A DNA stretch of 64,000 nt from Bacillota bacterium (GTDB taxonomy: Bacteria > Bacillota > Clostridia > Christensenellales > SZUA-584). The DNA lies in NCBI GenBank assembly GCA_023410475.1, contig JAEYPS010000006.1, positions 124,001 to 188,000 of the forward strand, in the 5' to 3' direction. Of this stretch, positions 58,728 through 64,000 are shown piece by piece. The notes beneath the pieces are model-generated. The model was not told the origin of the DNA, did no database searches, and was given only the letters and a program-made list of their open reading frames with translations. The number at the start of each line of letters is the position of its first letter. Within the stretch, counting starts at the first letter, position 1. Position numbers and translations under genes: made by a program.

Positions 58728-59114
58728 CTATCCTAACAGCCCAAGCACCATATTCATGAACGAGGTTATGATGGGCAGTGAGAGAACTATTATGAACACC
58801 CTGCCCGCAAGCTCCACTTTCGACGCAAGAGAGCTTTCGCCGGTATCCTTGAGCAGCTGCACCGCGAACTCGCATATATACGCGATGCCTATGATCTTGA
58901 GTACGATAGTTATGCTCTGGTACGGTATGTCGTATCTTGACACGATGTCCTTTATGTAATCGACCGCCGTGACAAGATAATCGATTATGTATATAAAGAT
59001 TATGAGGCCGGCTACCATGCTGACCTGCATCCCTATCTCCGGCTGCTTTTGTTTTATAGCGACCACCAGCACACCGGAGAATATGCCGATGAAAGCTATT
59101 TTTATTATCTCCAT
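58728..59114 (-). CDS. spoIIIAD: Stage III sporulation protein AD
   Basis: A 128-residue protein with four predicted membrane helices (IIKIAFIGIFSGVLVVAIK; IGMQVSMVAGLIIFIYIID; ITIVLKIIGIAYICEFAV; VFIIVLSLPIITSFMNMVLGL), homologous to the small integral components of secretion systems. Length fits the family (133 in B. subtilis). Confidence 0.94.
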   Translation of the reverse strand: MEIIKIAFIGIFSGVLVVAIKQKQPEIGMQVSMVAGLIIFIYIIDYLVTAVDYIKDIVSRYDIPYQSITIVLKIIGIAYICEFAVQLLKDTGESSLASKVELAGRVFIIVLSLPIITSFMNMVLGLLG

Positions 59115-59116
59115 AC

Positions 59117-59314
59117 TCAGTAAAGCCCGAATATGCGCTTAACGCTCTCGAACAGGTTGCTTACAAGGTCGACCACCATCAGCAGCACGATGACGAGGCC
59201 GGCTATAGTTGTAAGCAGCGCTATGTCGTCCCTGCCCGAGCGCACAAGCAGAGCATGCAGCACGGCAATGAGTATGCCTATGGCGGCGATCCTGAAGATT
59301 ATGTCTATATTCAA
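59117..59314 (-). CDS. spoIIIAC: Stage III sporulation protein AC
   Basis: A 65-residue two-helix membrane protein (IIFRIAAIGILIAVLHALLV; IALLTTIAGLVIVLLMVVDL) ending with FESVKRIFGLY. It pairs with SpoIIIAD and follows spoIIIAB by 13 bases. Confidence 0.94.
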   Translation of the reverse strand: MNIDIIFRIAAIGILIAVLHALLVRSGRDDIALLTTIAGLVIVLLMVVDLVSNLFESVKRIFGLY

Positions 59315-59327
59315 CGTTATCCCTCCT

Positions 59328-59831
59328 CTATATCATAAGCAGCGCGATAAGCAGTCCTGTCAGCATACCGCTTGTGTTATAAAGCTTGCATTTCTTTCGT
59401 TTTTCCGCTTCAAGAGAGTCCATATAGCCTGATAGGCGTTTAATATACGTGTGCGCCTGCTTTTCGCTTGGGTTCATGCACAGCGATTCTATAGCGTCTC
59501 CCCCCGATGAAACTACGCTTACATCCTCGCGCGAGAGGTACGTCAGTTTAAAGCTTTCGAAATTCTCATCCCAGATACTTTTGAAACTTGTCCTTGGCGA
59601 TCTCTTTAGCGTTTTGGAGCATTTGCCAAAGAATAAGCGCACCTGTCCGCTGCCCGATGCCTCAAGCGCCTTGCAAAGCTCAAGGTTCATGCCCACTATC
59701 CTGTCCGAAAGATTGATAAGCGAGCTGTGGTATTCCCTGAAGAAATCAAGACGCTGCGCCGTCTTTTTGGACATAAGCCTTCCTATATATCCGCATATAG
59801 CGATAACAAGCAGGCACGCGAGTAGCTTCAT
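59328..59831 (-). CDS. spoIIIAB: Stage III sporulation protein AB
   Basis: A 167-residue protein with an N-terminal and a C-terminal membrane helix bracketing a cytosolic helical domain, a layout like GspF-type platform proteins. Begins MKLLACLLVIAICGYIG and ends with LYNTSGMLTGLLIALLMI. It overlaps spoIIIAA by four bases. Confidence 0.93.
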   Translation of the reverse strand: MKLLACLLVIAICGYIGRLMSKKTAQRLDFFREYHSSLINLSDRIVGMNLELCKALEASGSGQVRLFFGKCSKTLKRSPRTSFKSIWDENFESFKLTYLSREDVSVVSSGGDAIESLCMNPSEKQAHTYIKRLSGYMDSLEAEKRKKCKLYNTSGMLTGLLIALLMI

Positions 59832-60814
59832 AACGCCTCCTTTTCGAGCAGCAGAGGCTGCACCAGCAGTTCTTGTCCCACGGCGTCGTGTATCTGCTCA
59901 ACCGTTATCCTGCCGAGCTTCGCCGACAGTACCACATACGCGTCAAAAAGCCTTTCATCGTATACCTGTCTGAAAAATAGCCTGCTTTTCAGTGTCTCAA
60001 GGCCGGGCGCGTGCGCGCTCGTTACCATTATCACGCCCGCGTTGGCTACCTCTCTCATCGCCTCAAGGTCCGCGCTCTTCCCTATCTCGTCGGCGATTAT
60101 GACGTCGGGAGACAGCGCCCTGAGCGCCATAAACACCCCCTCGTGTTTGCGTACGCCCGATATGACGTCCGTCTCGGCGCCTACGTCGAAAAGCGGCTCT
60201 CCGTAAGCGCTGGCGGCAAGCTCCTGCCGCTCGTCTATCAATGAGACCTTACAGCCCGAAAGGTAAACGCCGCTGCCCGCGCATCTTGCGATATCGCGTA
60301 GCAGCGTTGTTTTTCCGAGTTTGGGTGAAGATATTATCAGAGTATTTATAAGACGCCTGTTCTTTGATATATATGGGAGCAGTTTGACCGATATTCCTGT
60401 GGTTTCACGCGGAATGCGAAAGTTAATACCGTTGATGCTCTTGTATGATCGCACAGTTCCGTTAGAGCGGACAGCGCTTCCCGCTATGCCGACGCGTATG
60501 CCGCTGCTCATCGTAATGAAACCCTGGCTTAGATCGTCCTCGAACGCGTAAGGGGACTTTCCCGTGATCGCGCTGAATGTCCTTTCGATGTCCTCGGGAT
60601 TTACCGTGACGCCGAGCAACCCCAGCCGCCCGTCCGCGTCAACGCAATATCCCCTATCACACGTATAGGCCATCAACGGTTTTTGGCTTCTCAGCCGTAT
60701 TTCTTCAACTCTCTCAGATACGTCTGCGTCTATACGCGAAAGCGGCGAATATACGTTCAGCGGAAGGTATTTTTCTATTGTATGTTTCCAGTCAACTTTT
60801 GCTTTAGCGTTCAT
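59828..60814 (-). CDS. spoIIIAA: Stage III sporulation protein AA, AAA+ ATPase
   Basis: A 328-residue ATPase that powers the SpoIIIA channel. ATG 60814 (MNAKAKVDWKHTIEKYL) is chosen because the upstream open frame runs through the deoC terminator. Walker A is SSPKLGKT (162-169), with Ser where the family usually has Gly; Walker B is VIIADEIGKSADLEAM (about 238-252). VEEIRLRSQKPLM is the conserved N-terminal motif. No ribosome site precedes the ATG, and a candidate SigE promoter ends seven bases upstream. Confidence 0.93.
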   Translation of the reverse strand: MNAKAKVDWKHTIEKYLPLNVYSPLSRIDADVSERVEEIRLRSQKPLMAYTCDRGYCVDADGRLGLLGVTVNPEDIERTFSAITGKSPYAFEDDLSQGFITMSSGIRVGIAGSAVRSNGTVRSYKSINGINFRIPRETTGISVKLLPYISKNRRLINTLIISSPKLGKTTLLRDIARCAGSGVYLSGCKVSLIDERQELAASAYGEPLFDVGAETDVISGVRKHEGVFMALRALSPDVIIADEIGKSADLEAMREVANAGVIMVTSAHAPGLETLKSRLFFRQVYDERLFDAYVVLSAKLGRITVEQIHDAVGQELLVQPLLLEKEAL

Positions 60815-60820
60815 GGTTAA

Positions 60821-60850
60821 AATATATGAATGCAGTAACACGTTTATAAC
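60821..60850 (-). promoter_or_regulatory. Candidate SigE promoter of the spoIIIA operon
   Basis: GTTATAAA (60843-60850) and CATATATT (60821-60828) with exactly 14 bases between. Five and six of eight bases match the SigE consensus. spoIIIA is SigE-dependent in B. subtilis. Transcription would start at or just before the spoIIIAA ATG. Confidence 0.5.
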
Positions 60851-60863
60851 GCAGCAGCCCCAA

Positions 60864-60899
60864 ATAAAAAAGGCTTTCCGGAAGAAATCCGGGAGCCTT
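60864..60899 (-). terminator. Rho-independent terminator of deoC
   Basis: A long imperfect stem (AAGGCT-CCGGA / TCCGG-AGCCTT) followed by TTTTTTATTT on the minus strand, about 30 bases after the deoC stop. It insulates the spoIIIA operon. Confidence 0.88.
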
Positions 60900-60926
60900 G
60901 TAGAAATCATCTGAATATTTATAGAC

Positions 60927-61598
60927 TTAAAAATTTGTGACTATTTTTACACCCGCGCTTGTTCCCAGCCTTGTAGCGCCGGCGTTCAGCATAGCGACCG
61001 CTGATTCTATATCCCTTATTCCGCCCGACGCCTTTACTCCCATCACCGGGCCTACGGCTTCGCGCATCAGCTTTACGTCCCCCGTCGTCGCGCCTCCCGT
61101 GGAGAATCCGGTTGAGGTCTTAACGAAGTCCGCCCCCGCCGCCTTTGCGGCTTTGCATGCCTTGACTTTTTCTTCATCGGTAAGCAAGCATGTTTCGATT
61201 ATCACCTTTATATGCGCTCTTCCCCGCGCCGCGGCTACTACCGCGCTTATATCGTTTTGAACGAGCACCCAGTCCCCTGACTTTGCTGCGCCTATGTTCA
61301 TAACCATGTCGACTTCCGCAGCTCCCTGATCTATGACCGTCTCCGTCTCGAACGCCTTGACCACGGCAGGAGTAGCTCCCAGCGGAAAGCCTATCACCGC
61401 GCAGGCTGCCACGCCGCTCCCCGCAAGGCTGTCGGATACATATTTTATAAAGCTTGGGTTTACGCAAACGCTGGCAAAACCGTATTGCTTGGCTTCTTCG
61501 CAAAGGGCGCCGACCTGGGCAAGCGTTGCTTCCGGCTTTAGTATCGTATGATCGATATATTTTGCAAGAGACATAGGGTCCGATGTGTCAAAAGTCAT
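60927..61598 (-). CDS. deoC: Deoxyribose-phosphate aldolase
   Basis: A 223-residue class I aldolase cleaving deoxyribose 5-phosphate to glyceraldehyde 3-phosphate and acetaldehyde. Start is ATG 61598 (MTFDTSDPMS), seven bases after AAGGAG. Schiff-base Lys is K160 (FVKTSTGFSTGGA), with D97 (EVDMVMNIG) and the C-terminal VKASGGIRD conserved. It is a single-gene unit with its own promoter and terminator, without the usual deoB/pdp neighbours. Confidence 0.95.
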   Translation of the reverse strand: MTFDTSDPMSLAKYIDHTILKPEATLAQVGALCEEAKQYGFASVCVNPSFIKYVSDSLAGSGVAACAVIGFPLGATPAVVKAFETETVIDQGAAEVDMVMNIGAAKSGDWVLVQNDISAVVAAARGRAHIKVIIETCLLTDEEKVKACKAAKAAGADFVKTSTGFSTGGATTGDVKLMREAVGPVMGVKASGGIRDIESAVAMLNAGATRLGTSAGVKIVTNF

Positions 61599-61680
61599 AT
61601 AAGAACTCCTTAAAAAGATAAGATTATGCATATGCTCGGGCTTATCAGTTTATATGATAATCTATTGATTCCCGTATTCA

Positions 61681-61709
61681 AAAATAAACTATAGACAGTC
61701 ATTTGTCAA
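61681..61709 (-). promoter_or_regulatory. SigA-type promoter of deoC
   Basis: TTGACA (61704-61709), 17-base spacer, TATTTT (61681-61686). The leader of about 75 bases shows no recognised riboswitch. Confidence 0.7.
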
Positions 61710-61768
61710 ACAGGAGCTGTATCTGTTACACGCTAAAAAGCCGTGAGTTTTTTATGTACGCTGTATAT

Positions 61769-61802
61769 AAAAAACAGCATATGCGATTTCGCGCATACGC
61801 TG
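61769..61802 (-). terminator. Rho-independent terminator of the leu operon
   Basis: Eleven-base-pair stem CAGCGTATGCG / CGCATATGCTG (one G-U), six-base loop, then TTTTTT on the minus strand, 15 bases after leuD. Confidence 0.92.
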
Positions 61803-61817
61803 CTTAATATTGTCCGC

Positions 61818-62294
61818 TCAGTTTTCTGAGATATAGCCTATAAGCCCGTTCGCGTCGATTATTTTGCGCATGAACGGCGGAAACGGCTCTGCCTGAAACG
61901 ACTTGCCTTTTGTGATGTTTTTTATAACGCCGCTTTCGAGATCCACTTCGAGCTCGTCGCCGCTGTCAGTATTCTTAACCGCATCTTCGCATTCGAGTAT
62001 CGGTAACCCGATATTTATGGAGTTCCTGAAGAAGATGCGCGCGAATGTGTTAGCGATAACGCAGTACACGCCCGATTCCTTTATTGCTATCGGGGCGTGC
62101 TCCCTCGATGAGCCGCAGCCGAAGTTGTTTTCGGCTACAATGATATCGCCCGTTTTCACTGTTCTCACAAAGTCCTTATCAATATCCTCCATACAGTGCG
62201 ACGCCAGCTCTTTTGGGTCGGAGGTATTAAGGTATCTCGCGGGGATTATTACGTCGGTATCTACATTGTTTGCGTATTTATATACTTTAGCCAT
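61818..62294 (-). CDS. leuD: 3-isopropylmalate dehydratase small subunit
   Basis: A 158-residue swivel-domain subunit. Starts KVYKYANNVDTDVIIPARYLNT, then ENNFGCGSSREHAPIAIK, the substrate-binding signature. It matches the short, archaeal/clostridial LeuD type rather than the approximately 200-residue enterobacterial one. With LeuC it isomerises 2- to 3-isopropylmalate. Fifteen bases separate it from leuC. Confidence 0.95.
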   Translation of the reverse strand: MAKVYKYANNVDTDVIIPARYLNTSDPKELASHCMEDIDKDFVRTVKTGDIIVAENNFGCGSSREHAPIAIKESGVYCVIANTFARIFFRNSINIGLPILECEDAVKNTDSGDELEVDLESGVIKNITKGKSFQAEPFPPFMRKIIDANGLIGYISEN

Positions 62295-62309
62295 ATCAGA
62301 AGCCTTCCT

Positions 62310-63566
62310 TTATACGTTTTCGGGGTTCTCTATCCTGCCGGTTAGCGCGGAGGCCGCGGCTACCGCCGGGCTCGCCAGATACACCTCAGACTTTACATGG
62401 CCCATTCTGCCGACAAAGTTCCTGTTTGTCGTGGAGACCGCCCTCTCGCCTTGCGCGAGTATGCCCATATGCCCCCCAAGGCATGGCCCGCATGTAGGAG
62501 TCGAGAACACTGCTCCCGCCTTAACGAAATCAGCGATAAGCCCTTCTTCGAGAGCCTGCAGGTAAATCTTTTGTGTGCCCGGAAGTATTATCACGCGTAC
62601 TCCTTTTTTGACTTGTTTACCGCGCATTATATCCGCAGCTATCCTAAGGTCGGTTATGCGTCCGTTGGTGCACGATCCTATAACGACCTGGTCTATCTCG
62701 ATGTCGCCCACCTCGTCGATGGTCTTCGTGTTTTCGGGAAGATGCGGGAACGAGACCGTCGGGCGCAGTTTTGAGAGATCTATGTTTATCACCTCGTCGT
62801 ATTCCGCGTCGGTGTCCGCTTCGAACACTTTATAAGGCTTTGACGAGTGCTCTTTTACATATTCAAGCGTCTGCTCATCCACCGGGAATATGCCGTTCTT
62901 CGCGCCAGCCTCTATCGCCATGTTGCAGACGGTGAATCTGTCGTCCATCGAAAGCTCAGATACGGCTCCCGTAAACTCCATCGATTTGTAAAGAGCTCCG
63001 TCGACGCCAATAAGCCCTATTATGTGCAGTATAAGGTCTTTTCCCGAAACCCATTTGCCGGGCTTTCCGGAAAGGACGAACTTGATGGCGGTGGGCACCT
63101 TGAACCAGCACTTTCCTGTCGCCATAACGGCGGCAAGGTCGGTGCTGCCAACTCCTGTCGAGAACGCACCGAGCGCTCCGTACGTGCATGTATGCGAATC
63201 CGCCCCTATTATGGCGTCTCCCGGCACGGCGAGCCCTTTTTCGGGTATCAGGCAGTGCTCTATTCCCATCTCGCCCACCTCAAAGTAGTTCGTAAGCTCA
63301 TGCTTTTTCGCGAACTCTCTTATTGCTTTGCACTGCTCAGCGGCTTTTATATCCTTGTTGGGCGTGAAATGGTCTGGTATTATAGCTACCTTGTCTTTAT
63401 CGTACACCGTTGTCCTGCCCGTTTTCTCAAACTCCTTGACGGCAACGGGGGCGGTTATATCGTTGCCGAAAGCAAGGTCTATATCCGCCTCTATAAACTG
63501 GCCGGCGTGCACCTCGCTTAGGCCCGCCTTCCACGCCAGTATTTTTTGTGTCATTGTCATGCCCAT
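62310..63566 (-). CDS. leuC: 3-isopropylmalate dehydratase large subunit
   Basis: A 418-residue aconitase-family enzyme from ATG 63566 (MGMTMTQKILAWKAG), six to seven bases after GGAGGG. Cluster ligands are the cysteines in VIGSCTNGR and TCGPCLGGHMG, with DSHTCTYGALGAFSTGVGSTD also conserved. It is the short LeuC type that pairs with a short LeuD. Homoaconitase activity is possible but the leuA neighbour favours leucine synthesis. Confidence 0.95.
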   Translation of the reverse strand: MGMTMTQKILAWKAGLSEVHAGQFIEADIDLAFGNDITAPVAVKEFEKTGRTTVYDKDKVAIIPDHFTPNKDIKAAEQCKAIREFAKKHELTNYFEVGEMGIEHCLIPEKGLAVPGDAIIGADSHTCTYGALGAFSTGVGSTDLAAVMATGKCWFKVPTAIKFVLSGKPGKWVSGKDLILHIIGLIGVDGALYKSMEFTGAVSELSMDDRFTVCNMAIEAGAKNGIFPVDEQTLEYVKEHSSKPYKVFEADTDAEYDEVINIDLSKLRPTVSFPHLPENTKTIDEVGDIEIDQVVIGSCTNGRITDLRIAADIMRGKQVKKGVRVIILPGTQKIYLQALEEGLIADFVKAGAVFSTPTCGPCLGGHMGILAQGERAVSTTNRNFVGRMGHVKSEVYLASPAVAAASALTGRIENPENV

Positions 63567-63568
63567 AG

Positions 63569-64000
63569 TCAGCCCTCCATCTTTATCTCGTAGCAATATC
63601 TGTTAATAGCGTCTACATACGCCTTTACGCTCGCCTCCACTATATCGGTGCTCAGCCCGCGGCCTCTTACTTTCCTGCCGTCCTTGTCGAGCTTTACTAC
63701 GACTTCGCCCTGCGCGTCCTTGCCGCCCGTCACCGAGCGCACTATATAATCCTCAAGCACAAAACTCATGCCCGTGCAGCGCTCTATGGCGTTGAACGCA
63801 GCGTCCACAGGCCCGTCGCCCGTAGCCGCTTCCTCCAGAGCATCACCGTTTCGCGTCAGCTTAACAACCGATGTCGACGTCATCTTGTTGCCGCTGTTAA
63901 TAACGAACGTGTCAAACTCGAACTCGTTGGGCACGTTCAGTGCGTCAAACTCCACCAGCGCCCGAAGATCCATGTCGGAGACGTCCTTTTTCCTGTCGGC
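63569..64000 (-). CDS. leuA: 2-isopropylmalate synthase, C-terminal portion (5' end outside window)
   Basis: The C-terminal 143 residues of an alpha-isopropylmalate synthase-type protein: the regulatory LeuA dimer domain (FVINSGNKMTSTSVVKLTR, ATGDGPVDAAFNAIERCTG, GRGLSTDIVEASVKAYVDAINRY). The frame continues past base 64000 as ADRKKDVSDMDL..., so the catalytic TIM barrel is missing only because of the window edge. Citramalate synthase is a possible alternative; the leuCD genes three bases downstream favour LeuA. Confidence 0.9.
   Translation of the reverse strand, partial: ADRKKDVSDMDLRALVEFDALNVPNEFEFDTFVINSGNKMTSTSVVKLTRNGDALEEAATGDGPVDAAFNAIERCTGMSFVLEDYIVRSVTGGKDAQGEVVVKLDKDGRKVRGRGLSTDIVEASVKAYVDAINRYCYEIKMEG

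Noticed and set aside
61632..61817. Possible T-box or riboswitch before deoC or near leuD
   Set aside because: Neither the conserved T-box core nor any known riboswitch core is visible; the region is explained by the deoC promoter and the leu terminator.

Overview
This window is a gene-dense, almost entirely minus-strand piece of chromosome from an endospore-forming member of the Firmicutes, most likely an uncultured lineage of class Clostridia. The evidence is the gene order (the yicC-remA-gmk-rpoZ-coaBC-priA-def-fmt-rsmB-rlmN-prpC-prkC-rsgA-rpe-thiN-spoVM-rpmB-yloU-yloV block known from Bacillus subtilis), a complete spoIIIA operon, sigG, spoVM, a CIRCE-controlled hrcA-grpE-dnaK-dnaJ operon and LexA-type operators of the Gram-positive kind. 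No rRNA, tRNA, CRISPR array, IS element or prophage was seen, and no gap between genes exceeds about 200 bases.

Layout, left to right. 1-16308: the yicC-to-yloV block, transcribed leftward, with only rpmB on the plus strand. It covers ribosome and translation quality control (RemA, Gmk, RpoZ, Def, Fmt, RsmB, RlmN, RsgA), replication restart (PriA), CoA synthesis (CoaBC), the PASTA kinase/phosphatase pair and, in its tail, a hidden 21-codon spoVM next to a 54-residue membrane protein. 16509-25917: a gatCAB operon with a PurM/HypE-like gene downstream and, leading into it, a lipoprotein, plus an adenosine-type deaminase, S-adenosylhomocysteinase and galU. 26126-27367: a plus-strand SOS-regulated Y-family polymerase. 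27389-37853: hinT, mtaB, prmA, the heat-shock operon, hemW and lepA. 38002-39154: a LUD protein facing a DUF2284 protein. 39170-47212: the rimP-nusA-rnpM-ylxQ-infB-rbfA-nrnA-truB-ribF operon. 47401-49900: pgeF, nrdR, a PRC-barrel protein and sigG. 50158-60814: ispA, xseB, xseA, folD, a TsaD paralogue, nusB, an AmaP/Asp23 envelope module and spoIIIAH-AA. 60927-64000: deoC, then leuD, leuC and the 3' end of leuA.

Functionally the window joins three themes: translation and RNA housekeeping, sporulation (engulfment channel, SigG, SpoVM), and cell-envelope or stress control (PrkC/PrpC, two Asp23-family proteins, HrcA, LexA). Most of it is conventional core genome. The least conventional points are the half-length SpoIIIAF, the small membrane protein apparently co-transcribed with spoVM from a candidate SigE promoter, the TsaD paralogue attached to nusB, the orphan HypE-like protein behind gatB, the lipoprotein ahead of gatC, and the pairing of SAH hydrolase with a SAH/MTA-type deaminase. 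I did not find convincing evidence of a wholly new multi-gene system.
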